DNA from: Nautilus pompilius
Lineage: Eukaryota > Mollusca > Cephalopoda > Nautilida > Nautilidae
NCBI GenBank assembly: GCA_018389105.1
Contig: JACATO010002187.1
Span: 1 to 64,000, forward strand
DNA: 64,000 nt
Direction: 5' to 3'
Of the stretch, positions 38,018 through 51,731 are shown piece by piece. The position numbers and the translations under genes are program-made. The number at the start of each line of letters is the position of its first letter. The first letter of the stretch is position 1. The notes below the pieces were generated by a model. It saw nothing but the letters and a program-made list of their open reading frames with translations. It made no database searches and was not told the DNA's origin.

Positions 38018-38441
38018 TTACTGCTGCACTCCGACTGCACGGCCACACCCATTTCTTGGCGGTGGTTGAAGATGGGGGGAAGAAATACTGCTAGAAAACC
38101 AGCCCAGACTGTGATCCGTCCTCCTGAAAGCTTCATGTTTCTTCACAAAGAAAGTAGCAATGGTTGGCTGTCTAGCCTTCCATTTCTTGTTGCGAAGCAT
38201 CTCCTCATAGGGGGCAAAACCATCCAGCACAATTCTCTTCCCTTCTGTGCTTTGCTCTGTATCTGTGTCGTTTTTGGTGACAAGCTCCAGGGCATCCACG
38301 GCATCCTGAAGACATTAGAGGAAGCTGAGCCAAATGCTCCACTCATTGTATCACCCGCATTTAAGCAGGTATTTTAGTGACCTTCCTGGTCACCTTGGCT
38401 GCCTTTCCAACACTCGCTCTTGCAGGCCGTTTGCCAGCCAT
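38018..38441 (-). CDS. Small basic PIP-box protein, possibly PCLAF-like, 115 aa (right copy)
   Basis: Two exons, 38441-38382 and 38305-38018, mirror the left copy with the same 76-bp intron. The PIP box QPTIATFF (residues 66-73) and the basic N-terminus are intact. Against the left copy I see Asn-to-Tyr and Phe-to-Leu changes shortly before the PIP box and two changes near the C-terminus. The frame stays open, so either selection or a short divergence time is possible. Oriented tail-to-tail with the RHIM-DD gene ending at 37586, about 430 bases away. Confidence 0.5.
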
Positions 38442-40779
38442 AATGGCCTAAAAAAAAACGTTACCAAGACAGAATCTACACAAATCTTGGTTGGATGGGA
38501 GGATGTAAAGAAATAATTAAGTTGATGGTGTCCATGTTTTTGGCTCTCTTTCTTCTATTTTTGATGGATTTTTGAACAAAGCTCTGTTATATAAGAGCTA
38601 TGATAGTATTAAATACATGAAACTAACCTGGATGTAGAGAAGAGTCTGGCCAGATCTTGTGTGGAATTTCAGTTGAGGAATATGGATTCCCTGTTAATTT
38701 ACTTTAGAAAACAAAATGAAATTAGCGAAATTCCTTTGCCTCAAATTTGATTGTTTGCCTTCACTGAGCTTAGCACTATATACTAGTATATACTGTTGAT
38801 TTCAGTTAAAAAGGCTGCAGTTATTTCTGGTTGAGTTTTAATTCGGTTGATGATCACCAGGATATTGGAAAATTCATTTTCATTTCAATCATGCCTTTGT
38901 GCCATGCAGAGATTTTTTGTTAGTTTTCATCAAACATGAATAATGTTAGACTGGAAGGCTGATGTGCAGCTATAAAATTATGAAATAAAATCAGTCCTAT
39001 TCCTTGCTTTACTGTTTTTTCTTTATTAAAGTTCAAATAATTAATTGTTCCTATTTTGAAATTGCAGAATGTTTGATGTTACAGAGAATTTGCAGGTTAG
39101 AGAGAGGCAGGGAAGATGTAGCCATTGTTGGCTCATCTTATGAATGAACGGTGGGTGTGTGGGTAGGTGGCACAGAATTGGTTTTGAGACAAGCCGATGT
39201 AGTTTTATTTTCGGCAGTCTTTCTAGATGCAACCCTGTATGAAAGGTACACCAGACCGCGCCAAACCTTCGGTGGCTGGCTTTACCTGCAGAGGGAATCA
39301 ACTCGAGGGTTTTCTCTGTGGTGGTTTGACTGCGAGGAATTCTTTTTTTAAAACAGCCAATTTGCGGCTTTGAGTGCAGTTGCAGATCTCTACCATTAGC
39401 TGCTTTGTCTGTATTAGAATGCTGCAACTGCAGTTTTGCCTTGGCATCACAAACCATTAGGCATTGGGGGTCTTTGAGCGTTTTGAACCAAATCTGCAGA
39501 CAGGTGGCTGCGTGTTAAGTCTTCTGCTGCATGTAAGGAAATACTGACTCGTCTGCAAAATTGGAGGAAAATTCAGATAGTTTACAAAAGAAACTTTAGG
39601 AAATCTCTCAGAGCAGCTATTGCATGAATGCTTTCAATGGATGTGATTTTTGTTTTGTTTTTTGTGCGGCTAACTTCCGAGAAGTGGGAATTCCAAAAAA
39701 AGCAGTGTCACCTGTTACGTGATGACCCATTTTAAAGATATACTTCTTCAAACCAAAATGACCAAGAATTCATTAATTTTCTGTTTCGAGATATTAGAAC
39801 TGAGAAGTACCGTATTTTTTGGACAATAGATTCAGCTTTGAGCCTTGGATAGGTCCAATTTTAATATGGGGCGAGGCTTGAAATTTGAGGAAAAAAATAT
39901 CGACTTGTATTTTGAAAAATATGTTAAATAGTTGCTGATAATGGACAAGGTAGCTATATTTTGCTGCTTGCTATGCAATGAAACATTGATGTTTCCACTG
40001 CAGACAGGATTAATTTTGTAGTTATAACCATAAAACAGAATTGCATTAAAGACTTGAAAGCTGTTCTAAAGTGAATAATGGTAAGAAAATAAGGGAAGTT
40101 GATATTTGTGTATTAAGAAAACAAAATAAATTGTCCCAACCGAGTTCAGCATACACACTTTGTATCATTACATGATTTTAGCTTCAGCCAGTAATAGATC
40201 AAAGTAACTAGTATATTTATCTCCCTATTTAGAAATACTAATACAGTTTACAGACCTGGCACGTGTGAGGCTGTTTGTAATCGCTTGTCATAAAGTAATC
40301 TTTCAGGCACATAAAATCTGTGATCTCCAAACTTGAGAAACCCCAGTCACTATCTATCCTTTCTGTACCACGCAAGCTAGAAGGTCCTGTCTATTGGTCT
40401 CTTGAGTAAAAATGTCAAGGGCAACCTCACATTGAAGACAAAGGAACAGTGAGCCAGTCGCTATTTGGAATCTTTATTGGCACACATTCTAAACTGTAAA
40501 TGTCTATGATTTTCTGGACGACAAGTTCTTAAGAAAGAGCACCAGGGTCTAATTCTACCAGTGCAGTTGTGCTATATCCCAACATCTGTGATGGAGACTA
40601 CCTGGTGAAGCAGTGTAGTGCGGGAGTCGTAAACCAGGGAGCGTTGTTGATGTTCACCACATAAGGGGAACCCGGCATTTCTTTGGCCGGGCCATTGCAG
40701 TTATCATTGTTTTGTTTTCCTTCTCTTTGATACAAGGGTTCGGGTGACACTTTCGGTTACCAAACATTAGAACAATTGA
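38442..40779. other. Intergenic sequence between PIP-box and DD-SH2 genes (right)
   Basis: Mirror of 13061-15382. The 138-codon ORF at 39041-39457 (minus) is broken into two frames in the other arm and has no domain, so it is not called. Nothing else recognised. Confidence 0.35.
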
Positions 40780-41672
40780 CCCCCCCTCCCAACATTTCAT
40801 GCACCTGTTGGCGTTGAGAATGGGGTGCCTGCATCATCGTCCATCAGCAATGGGAAGTCGGAAGTTTCGATCTGGAGCAGACGAGGGACATGGTTTTGTC
40901 CATCAGCTTCCTACAGTGTGATGCGGGTCAGAATTACCGGGACCTCACCAACGGAAACTCGGCCTTAGCCTGTTGTCTGCTCAGTGGCGAGGCTACAGGG
41001 GGGGGGGGCGGTCGCCCCTGTGTCTGCTGTATCCCTTGTTTCGGTTCTTCTGAATGTCTACAGGAAACCGAGACCGGGCTCAGCGCAACAGTATTTTGAC
41101 AACGTTGTCTTATCAGTCTACGGAAACCCCTGTTTTAAGGTCTAAGTGGTGGAGGGGGGGGGGCCGGCTGTGTTTCGGGTACTTCTTCAGGGTTGATGTC
41201 TGTCGGGACAGGTATGGAAACTCGCATTCGCATCTCTCAATCTGCGCTGGACATTTAAATAAGGGAGATAACTGTGATTGAAAAAAAAGAAGAAATTCGT
41301 CAGCGCATTTCCTGGTTAAGGATCTGTTGGGGCTCCCGATGAACATCGACCGGAATGTCAGCCAAAGCTATCGGCAGCATGTGGACACTTTGCCGGAGGC
41401 CGTGCGAAAGATGATCGGAGAGACCCTGACGTCGTCGGCCGCTCAGCTCTGCAGCCGAGGCTGGAAGGATGTCGGGGAGCTGCTGGGCTACTCCGGCGAC
41501 CAGCTGAAGAAGATCGGGGAGTACGCGCGGGTGCGCCGGGAACTGGAGGGGTTCACCCTCATCAGAGACTGGGCGAGTAGGGGTGACGGCAGCACCATCT
41601 ACGTGCTGCTCCGTACGCTGCAGGGATGCGGCCGGTTAGACTGCGTGGAGCTGTTAGAGAAGGCGGTTGAGG
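40780..41672 (+). promoter_or_regulatory. CpG-rich upstream region and first exon of right DD-SH2 gene
   Basis: GC- and CpG-rich against an AT-rich background. It includes AAGGGAGATAACT at 41260-41272 and G-runs near 41000 and 41155. An open frame with LQCDAGQNYRDL (40890-41099) lies here without splice support. In this arm the upstream ORF seen on the left is lost because its ATG is GTG (41274). Confidence 0.35.
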
Positions 41673-41999
41673 GTAGGTGGCTGTTCTTCGTTAGCTAATG
41701 GCTGGGGGGGGTCAAAGCCTGGTATTCGGGGTTATAAAGGGGAGGGGAGGGCTGGACCCACAACCCTGTATGTAAGAACGCATCTGTCAAACTCCTCTCC
41801 CTGTCGACGGCCTGCGATCGCCCGTGGGATCCGCACCCTTCACCGACCGGATTAACCACGGTGAACTCATTCCAGACCGTCGCTGTATCTTCGCTGTTCC
41901 ATGGAAAATGTTAATTCAGACAGATGAGTTGACTAACAAGTTATAGGGGTTTGGGGGGGGTAGAGTCCGCCTAAAACATCCTTAAAGGCTGTAGGAGAG

Positions 42000-42076
<77 letters not shown>

Positions 42077-45000
42077 TTAGTTCATCAGTACAGATCAGGA
42101 ATTGTTTCAAGCATCTCTCGTTTTGTTTCCCTGGTTTCTAATAAAGTCTCTGTCTGATGTAAGGTCAGCCAGTCTCCTTCCGTTCGGCTCCCTAATGATA
42201 TTTCGCTAAGGTGACACCTCACCTGACCTGGTATGGACCATACAGGTAGAAACCACAATTTACTCGGATCATGGGAGCTGGAGACATTCCCTTTTTAACA
42301 AATCAAGGTAGTGCGTGCATTACATATGCTGCGAGAAAATAACAATCATAGCCTCAAAGTTCAGGTGTAAATATCTATGTCTTTTAACACATTATTGTAA
42401 TTGTTATTACCTTTTCTTCTTTCAACTTAACAAGAATTAAGGTAGTCAGTCTCTCACACACAGGTAAGTGATTGTTCAGTGATTATTTGGCCACGCACTT
42501 ACAACTTCAGCTTGATGCTCACTAAGAGGAAGGTTGTCAAGCCAGTCTCTTGTGCTGTGCCACAGGGACTCCTATTTCTGGTCTACATAAATGATGCTGT
42601 AGGCAGTACAAGAGTTTATTCTCAAGTTAAGAGCAAAAAAAGGAGATAAGTTTCTTCAAATAAACCCGGATAATTTATTATCGGATTTAGAGTTTAGCAT
42701 CAAACAAGAAATATGTCATTGTATGGTCGATAATTTAGCCGAAAAGTGTAGTCTCAGGAAAGGATCTGGAGTTATTTGCATATAAAAAAACTATTAGGTG
42801 TGAAAACAAGGAATTTACACTGCTGATGGAATGATTAGACTGATTAACCACGAGGTCAGAAACGTACAAAGTTAGTTGATTCCCTTCTCAGATACACTGC
42901 AGGTTTGGATACCATATCAAGGACACTGTAGAATTAGTGGAGCATGTTTAACAGATTCGCTGGAAGGTCCCCCAGTTTTAATGATTTAGAATATATACAG
43001 AAATTTGAAAATATTATTAGTTGTTTCCTACTTTGGACTTTAGATGTTTGAGAGGAGCTTTAGTATAATTAGGGGTTCTGACCAAGTTGCTTTCTCTCGG
43101 TCTATCTAATTATTAAAGCTGTGATAAGTTGGCTAAGAAGTCGGCATTGGTCAATATCAGGAAACACCTGTAAAATTATGGAATTGTAAACAATCGTATA
43201 ACAGTTAATACTCATAGTATAAATCAATTTAAGAGCTGTTTTGCTAAACATGGGAGCCTATCCTTAATGGCTTCCTTTCTCCTTGTAACCACTAAACTAA
43301 GGTAACTAAATGAGAATCTTCTTCATTTTTGGGTTGGTGTTCTCTAACCTCTGCAATTGCTGACTGGTATTTTTTGTCTTATCCTAGATGTTAGGAAGCT
43401 TAATAGCATTAATTTCCTGTTTAAACAATAATATGTTGAGCAGAAGTAGATGTGAGAAAGACGGCCCTGCTGAAGAAAACAATGACAACAAGTGGAAGTA
43501 CAAGCAGTGTTGGTTCTGAGTGGACATCAGCATTACCATAGCAACTATGTTGGGGTTAATGTGTTACTGTAAAAGTAGAAATTGTGCATTTGATATTTTT
43601 GCTTCTTCCCATTCTTGTATCAGACAGTTTTCCAAATTGTATCCAGCAAGTGTGGTTATGTCTGTCAAATAGTCCAGTAGCTTCTAGAGCCAACATTAGT
43701 TAATTTCTGCCCCAGTCCAGGATGGAAAGACAGCTATGTGATGTGGGTGCCCTGTTTTTAACATCTGAAAAAATGGCACAGCTGTTTTTATTATTCTGGT
43801 TATGGCATATGTACATTTACTTTTTCAGAACTGAATTCTATTACACTTTACATCTGCGTAGAGAGAGATGGAAATCGTGCAGATTGCTTGCTAGTTAAAA
43901 CAGTGAGAGGAGCTTCACTTGAAGACAGCATAATAAACATTCTAGAAAATGGAGGCACTAACAATTACACAATCGTCCAGCCTCCAAACTGTGACTGGAG
44001 AAATAGAGCAGAAAGTTTAACGGTAAGGAAACTTAATGGAAATCATTTCTTCACTCAGACTCAAATTCTCTGGTATGGGTGGTGTTGTGGAGGCAGGAAC
44101 TAACATTAATGGGCCATATAATATCCACCTTTCCACCATTGTATTGATACATTAAACCTTGAATAGAAAACAAATTCACTACACAAACTTACTCAGTGTA
44201 CACATTGCACATGGATACAGGTATTTGACAGTGAAAATAATTTTATTTCAGGGGCAGATGATTACTATTAGAGAACTCCCAAATACGATAAATGTTCCAG
44301 TGGAAGCAGCAGAAGTACAGGTTGGTGCATTACCATCATCTACAACTCTGTTTAGCACAAGAGAAACTTCCAACGTGGCGTGAAACTGCTTTTCTACATT
44401 CCTTTGAATCTTTCTTTATGGTTTGTGAGGAAGTTTTCGTATGCTACACTTCACCGCTTTATGGTTACCCATCGGCTGTGCTAGATGACGTTTGTGTTGT
44501 TATTGTCTGGATGATGTGGCTAAAGAAAATTAGATTTTACTGGTCTGACTAGTAGGAGCTCGCCTGGAATATAGTGGGAATGTGCGGAGAAAAGGGACAC
44601 TAGTTAAAGACTGAAAACCAAGAAGTTGCTTTAAATTGTATTTTTTTTGAGAAAAAGAATCAATTTAATACTTTAGAGAATTCACCAGATCCAAATAAAT
44701 CCATTTTCTAGGATTTTCTCTAAGCAGAATGGAAATTTTACAGACCATAATTAAGGAAAGTTTAGAATAGCGGGAGAAGAATAGAAAAGGGGAGGCAGGT
44801 GGAATTAGCCAACTCTGTTGAGTAGCACAGGAATTTTAACGTTTTTGTTCTGGAGTCACTAGCCAATATATAAGGGGGGGGCTTCCCTTCAGAATTGCTT
44901 CATTGTTTTGAGAATGATATCACTTCACGAAATCATCACCTCATCCTCTTCTAAAAGCAGTAACATTTGTAACATTGTTTCTCCCCAATGAAGGGCTCTG

Positions 45001-48000
45001 ACTCCTTGTCGTTTTGTGAAGGAGGGCACATGTTTGTACCTGTAATGCAAAGTAACCCATCGACAACCTCGTTAAAGAGACCAGATGAAGCTTCCACACC
45101 GGAGCAGAATGTGATGCCCGACTCTTCGCATCCTACATCCTCAGAAATCAGTTTTGGCATAAATGAAATAGATGCATTTTCTGGCATTCCTGGTGTTTGT
45201 AAAAAGATTGAGACACAACAAAAGGTATGTATAAAGTATACATATATATTTATTTGTTTATCCTATGGCATCTCTTGTCACATATGTGCTGTCTTTTCTC
45301 TTATCTGTCACCAGTTTAATATAGTTTGGGCATATCTTCTTTGTCAGTGATGATTGTTGATTGTTTTTATAACAATTACTTTTCAGTTCCTGGTTCCTTG
45401 TAAATCAAAGGGCTCTTTAAATTTTCTATATGCCAACATTTTTCTGCATCTCTATCTACTCAAGTGCTCCACAGGTGCACACTTTGGTTCCCCGTTGCTT
45501 ATTTGCTGCTGTTTTTCTTTTCCTCAGGTAAAAAGCTGCATTGATGCTCTTCTTATTTATAGTATTTGTTTCAGTCTGGGTAAAGGTAGAAGTGCTCTCA
45601 GATTTCTCAGTTAAAAATTCGGCAATGATAAGATAATAAAGAAGAGACAGCCTATTACTATAACCTACTATTGTTTTATTACTTCCTTAAAATAGCTGTT
45701 TGAAATTTTCTCCATGATTCTAAGTAATTCATTTGATTATTTAAAGGACCAGTGACCTGCACACAACTCCATTGGTCATTACTTGTATTTATGTTACTCC
45801 TCATATTGTGCAGCATCTGTGTTGTATTTGTATGGACATCTTTAAGCTGAGGTTACGCTTAACTAGTTATTGCTTTAAAGGCTCTACAGCACTTCTGTGA
45901 GGATTCTCCATGGCAGCTGCTTTAGTCTAATCAGTAAGTTACCTCCCCTTGTTTGCTTTTCTTCTCTATAACCTACAGGTATTTGTTTTTTTTTTTTATA
46001 GTGTGAACAACATTTGAAGCATTTTCTCAAAAGCGATGGCTGTTACATGGTTTGGTTTGACCGAAAGTATCAACAGTTACGTGTTAGTGTGAGGTATGCT
46101 ACTCAGTCTGTACGTTTTCGTTGTGTCTGCTACAGTTTGACCGACCGAAGCCATCTTTTTTTAATATTAGGATAAAAAGAAAATTCTATCAGAAACGTCA
46201 CGAAGTAATACATTCTGGTGATCAGCCTGATTTACACAGATCCACAGGATGAAATGCTGTCACACACCTAACTAATGTGTGATTAATAGGTACGTTTTCT
46301 ACATTTCCCTCAATAATTTCAAGTGGATCTGTCATGATTCTCGTGGGGACTGTTCTTCTGAGCAGTGATGATTGAGAAGGCAAACTGTGATTATAACTGA
46401 CTGATGCGGAGGAAATTTTGATCAGTTTTAAAACTCAAATGCAAAGAGACTAACAGGTAAGTCTGCATTTAAGGTGTTTTAATTGTAAGAAATAGTAAGC
46501 GAGTTCTTCCCTGCTGCGGTGCTTTAAAAATAATAATTTAGGGTGAATTTCTCTTCTCAGGAGATTTTAATAAAATCCAGCTCATAAATACTTGAAAACG
46601 AGAAAAAAAAGGGGGGGTTGTTCTCGAATAACTTTTTCTCTGTTGTATAATAAGTCAATTTTTTATTTGATTTGCCTGTGCCCTCATATTGGTTGTTGAT
46701 GTTCTCGTTTCAGCCATTTGGGAGAAATCCTTCACTACACGATCTGTAAGATACGCGGCGAAGGTTCCACGGTTAGATACAGAATTGACGAAGACGAGCG
46801 GATGGCCAACTCTGTCCTCGAACTGATTGGGATGTATAATCGGATAAATCTGGGGCCCCCTAAGCATTCAAGAACAGCTACATCTTACAAGCATGTCCAC
46901 CTTGAAGTTCCTGTTTTCATAGAAGATTAAACTATTTGATCAACAATGGCGCCATTCAAAACAGAAACCCTCGACTTGCCTCTGAAGTCAAGGGGAATCA
47001 GGCTTGCTGTCTGTTGGACAGCTTTGATGCAGATTTCTCTTTGGATGCGCTGAGTGATTCGTTTTCCATAAGATAGCTGCCAGCTCTATGTCCATCCTTG
47101 AAGCATGCAGATGAAGACTCGGTTTCATAAACAGGTACAAAATGGCATTGAATTTAATTATGAATTTTTAAAAATATACAGAAGACTCACCTCAGTTTGA
47201 TAAGTTAATTTTGGTCAGTGCAAATATCTCTCTTTTTTAAGGTTTGTTACTTTTATTTTAGTGATGTGTAATTGCTGTAGCTCTTTGTGATTCCCCGTGT
47301 TGACTTCAGGGTTCTGAAGACATCTCGCTGGAGGTAGCCTTGGATACCACACACGTTACCTGGTTACAGTTGGTGGTGTCTGGTGCAGTGGTCAAGGTGT
47401 GATCCTTGTGCCCAGAAAATTCTTACCAGAATTTACTGTTTAGCTCCAGCCGCCTAGACAGACTGATGCAGAAGAGTGAGAAGAAACCAGGCTGCTGAGG
47501 GATTTCCAAAGCATGTTGAATTTGATGAGAATTTAACTCTGGCCCTTATCCACAGCAAGTCAGCAGACCTTGTGCTCAGCTATCTGCTGTCCCAGTGTAC
47601 AGACACACATGCATTTTATTATTCCCTGGAGGATTTATATCTTATACTAATGCACATTAGTGTTAAAAAGAAAATAATAACAATTAATTCTAAGCCAGAT
47701 TTCTACAACTCTGTTTAGCACAAGAGAAACTTCCAACGTGGCGTGAAACTGCTTTTCTACATTCCTTTGAATCTTTCTTTATGGTTTGTGAGGAAGTTTT
47801 CGTATGCTACACTTCACCGCTTTATGGTTACCCATCGGCTGTGCTAGATGACGTTTGTGTTGTTATTGTCTGGATGATGTGGCTAAAGAAAATTAGATTT
47901 TACTGGTCTGACTAGTAGGAGCTCGCCTGGAATATAGTGGGAATGTGCGGAGAAAAGGGACACTAGTTAAAGACTGAAAACCAAGAAGTTGCTTTAAATT

Positions 48001-50297
48001 GTATTTTTTTTTTGAGAAAAAGAATCAATTTAATACTTTAGAGAATTCACCAGATCCAAATAAATCCATTTTCTAGGATTTTCTCTAAGCAGAATGGAAA
48101 TTTTACAGACCATAATTAAGGAAAGTTTAGAATAGCGGGAGAAGAATAGAAAAGGGGAGGCAGGTGGAATTAGCCAACTCTGTTGAGTAGCACAGGAATT
48201 TTAACGTTTTTGTTCTGGAGTCACTAGCCAATATATAAGGGTGGGGGCTTCCCTTCAGAATTGCTTCATTGTTTCGAGAATGATATCACTTCACGAAATC
48301 ATCACCTCATCCTCTTCTAAAAGCAGTAACATTTGTAACATTGTTTCTCCCCCCATGAAGGGCTCTGACTCCTTGTCGTTTTGTGAAGGAGGGCACATGT
48401 TTGTACCTGTAATGCAAAGTAACCCATCGACAACCTCGTTAAAGAGACCAGATGAAGCTTCCACACCGGAGCAGAATGTGATGCCCGACTCTTCGCATCC
48501 TACATCCTCAGAAATCAGTTTTGGCATAAATGAAATAGATGCATTTTCTGGCATTCCTGGTGTTTGTAAAAAGATTGAGACACAACAAAAGGTATGTATG
48601 AAGTATACATATATATTTATTTGTTTATCCTATGGCATCTCTTGTCACATATGTGCTGTCTTTTCTCTTATCTGTCACCAGTTTAATATAGTTTGGGCAT
48701 ATCTTCTTTGTCAGTGATGATTGTTGATTGTTTTTATAACAATTACTTTTCAGTTCCTGGTTCCTTGTAAATCAAAGGGCTCTTTAAATTTTCTATATGC
48801 CAACATTTTTCTGCATCTCTATCTACTCAAGTGCTCCACAGGTGCACACTTTGGTTCCCCGTTGCTTATTTGCTGCTGTTTTTCTTTTCCTCAGGTAAAA
48901 AGCTGCATTGATGCTCTTCTTATTTATAGTATTTGTTTCAGTCTGGGTAAAGGTAGAAGTGCTCTCAGATTTCTCAGTTAAAAATTCGGCAATGATAAGA
49001 TAATAAAGAAGAGACAGCCTATTACTATAACCTACTATTGTTTTATTACTTCCTTAAAATAGCTGTTTGAAATTTTCTCCATGATTCTAAGTAATTCATT
49101 TGATTATTTAAAGGACCAGTGACCTGCACACAACTCCATTGGTCATTACTTGTATTTATGTTACTCCTCATATTGTGCAGCATCTGTGTTGTATTTGTAT
49201 GGACATCTTTAAGCTGAGGTTACGCTTAACTAGTTATTGCTTTAAAGGCTCTACAGCACTTCTGTGAGGATTCTCCATGGCAGCTGCTTTAGTCTAATCA
49301 GTAAGTTACCTCCCCTTGTTTGCTTTTCTTCTCTATAACCTACAGGTATTTGTTTTTTTTTTTTATAGTGTGAACAACATTTGAAGCATTTTCTCAAAAG
49401 CGATGGCTGTTACATGGTTTGGTTTGACCGAAAGTATCAACAGTTACGTGTTAGTGTGAGGTATGCTACTCAGTCTGTACGTTTTCGTTGTGTCTGCTAC
49501 AGTTTGACCGACCGAAGCCATCTTTTTTTAATATTAGGATAAAAAGAAAATTCTATCAGAAACGTCACGAAGTAATACATTCTGGTGATCAGCCTGATTT
49601 ACACAGATCCACAGGATGAAATGCTGTCACACACCTAACTAATGTGTGATTAATAGGTACGTTTTCTACATTTCCCTCAATAATTTCAAGTGGATCTGTC
49701 ATGATTCTCGTGGGGACTGTTCTTCTGAGCAGTGATGATTGAGAAGGCAAACTGTGATTATAACTGACTGATGCGGAGGAAATTTTGATCAGTTTTAAAA
49801 CTCAAATGCAAAGAGACTAACAGGTAAGTCTGCATTTAAGGTGTTTTAATTGTAAGAAATAGTAAGCGAGTTCTTCCCTGCTGCGGTGCTTTAAAAATAA
49901 TAATTTAGGGTGAATTTCTCTTCTCAGGAGATTTTAATAAAATCCAGCTCATAAATACTTGAAAACGAGAAAAAAAAGGGGGGGTTGTTCTCGAATAACT
50001 TTTTCTCTGTTGTATAATAAGTCAATTTTTTATTTGATTTGCCTGTGCCCTCATATTGGTTGTTGATGTTCTCGTTTCAGCCATTTGGGAGAAATCCTTC
50101 ACTACACGATCTGTAAGATACGCGGCGAAGGTTCCACGGTTAGATACAGAATTGACGAAGACGAGCGGATGGCCAACTCTGTCCTCGAACTGATTGGGAT
50201 GTATAATCGGATAAATCTGGGGCCCCCTAAGCATTCAAGAACAGCTACATCTTACAAGCATGTCCACCTTGAAGTTCCTGTTTTCATAGAAGATTAA
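41339..50297 (+). CDS. Death domain - SH2-like protein with duplicated 3' exons (right copy)
   Basis: Exons 1-3: 41339-41672, 43829-44022, 44252-44320. The 3' exons are present twice because of a tandem duplication: set A 44893-45224, 46002-46093, 46714-46930 and set B 48259-48591, 49369-49460, 50081-50297. In set A, exon 4 is 332 rather than 333 bases: a one-base loss at about 44988 (CCCCAATGA against CCCCCCATGA) brings an immediate TGA. Set B is intact. Splicing exon 3 (phase 0) straight to set B exon 4 (phase 0) gives the 412-residue protein; inclusion of set A exon 4 truncates it before the SH2-like part. Death domain at residues 1-112; SH2-like region about 305-385 with Trp328 in place of the FLVR Arg. 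Family with this domain order not known to me. Confidence 0.68.
42001..42072. repeat. (TTA)n microsatellite
   Basis: Mirror of the TAA tract at 11765-11839, in intron 1 of the right DD-SH2 gene. Confidence 0.97.
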
Positions 50298-51069
50298 ACT
50301 ATTTGATCAACAATGGCGCCATTCAAAACAGAAACCCTCGACTTGCCTCTGAAGTCAAGGGGAATCAGGCTTGCTGTCTGTTGGACAGCTTTGATGCAGA
50401 TTTCTCTTTGGATGCGCTGAGTGATTCGTTTTCCATAAGATAGCTGCCAGCTCTATGTCCATCCTTGAAGCATGCAGATGAAGACTCGGTTTCATAAACA
50501 GGTACAAAATGGCATTGAATTTAATTATGAATTTTTAAAAATATACAGAAGACTCACCTCAGTTTGATAAGTTAATTTTGGTCAGTGCAAATATCTCTCT
50601 TTTTTAAGGTTTGTTACTTTTATTTTAGTGATGTGTAATTGCTGTAGCTCTTTGTGATTCCCCGTGTTGACTTCAGGGTTCTGAAGACATCTCGCTGGAG
50701 GTAGCCTTGGATACCACACACGTTACCTGGTTACAGTTGGTGGTGTCTGGTGCAGTGGTCAAGGTGTGATCCTTGTGCCCAGAAAATTCTTACCAGAATT
50801 TACTGTTTAGCTCCAGCCGCCTAGACAGACTGATGCAGAAGAGTGAGAAGAAACCAGGCTGCTGAGGGATTTCCAAAGCATGTTGAATTTGATGAGAATT
50901 TAACTCTGGCCCTTATCCACAGCAAGTCAGCAGACCTTGTGCTCAGCTATCTGCTGTCCCAGTGTACAGACACACATGCATTTTATTATTCCCTGGAGGA
51001 TTTATATCTTATACTAATGCACATTAGTGTTAAAAAGAAAATAATAACAATTAATTCTAAGCCAGATTT
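44339..51069 (+). repeat. Tandem duplication, period about 3,366 bp, of DD-SH2 exons 4-6
   Basis: Unit 1 runs 44339-47702 and unit 2 about 47702-51069. The unit begins 19 bases after the donor of exon 3 and ends in the 3' region. At the junction (47700-47703) the end of the unit (AGCCAGATTT) meets its start (TCTACAACTC), with only one or two bases of shared sequence, which suggests end joining rather than recombination between repeats. The left arm has a single unit, so the duplication arose after the arms separated or was lost on the left. Confidence 0.93.
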
Positions 51070-51731
51070 GTTTTTAAATAGTGGAAGGGGGGCACAGTGA
51101 CATAGCCTGGTTAGAAGTGGCGAGGATTGCAGTCGTGCACTGGCTGGTGCATGTCTGGCTGATCTAGCTTACCTCTCTGAGACATCTCCCTTCTCTCCTC
51201 CACCTCTGACGGGCGTAGTTTTCAGCAGTTTTAGCGACCACCAGAAAATCACTGGTCTACCACATCGCTAAGTCTGTTCTCAATTGTTTACAATAGCCGT
51301 CTTATAGTAGGGGCCTTGCAACAGCAGCAGCACAGGTGCCGCAAGCGTGCAGAATGGCACAGGCAGTGCTTGCTGGACCGCATCCAAGAAATGCGTATTA
51401 GCATGGCGTACACACCACCTCTGTAAACTCTGCCATCTCTAAAGCTTTCAGCAAGCAGCACTAACGTTAATGCCACACGGCTGTAGTAAACAAGAGAGAA
51501 ACAGCCTCAAATTCATATTCCCCCCTCAACTGAATAAGTTTAATAGGAATCATCCCCATCCCAGTGCGTGATCTCAGTGGGGCAAGCCCATGTCCAAATA
51601 ATTTTGAATAATTAGTTTGCCTTTAAAATTTGTTGTTATTGACCACTTTGCTTATCATTTAGCTTCTTGTTCTTTAAAAATTTGCTTCCTTAACTTTCTG
51701 TTGATCATTTTACCTATTAGTAATTATAATA

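Noticed and set aside
39041-39457. 138-codon minus-strand ORF
   Set aside because: It is split into two frames in the left arm (14380-14795) and has no recognisable domain.
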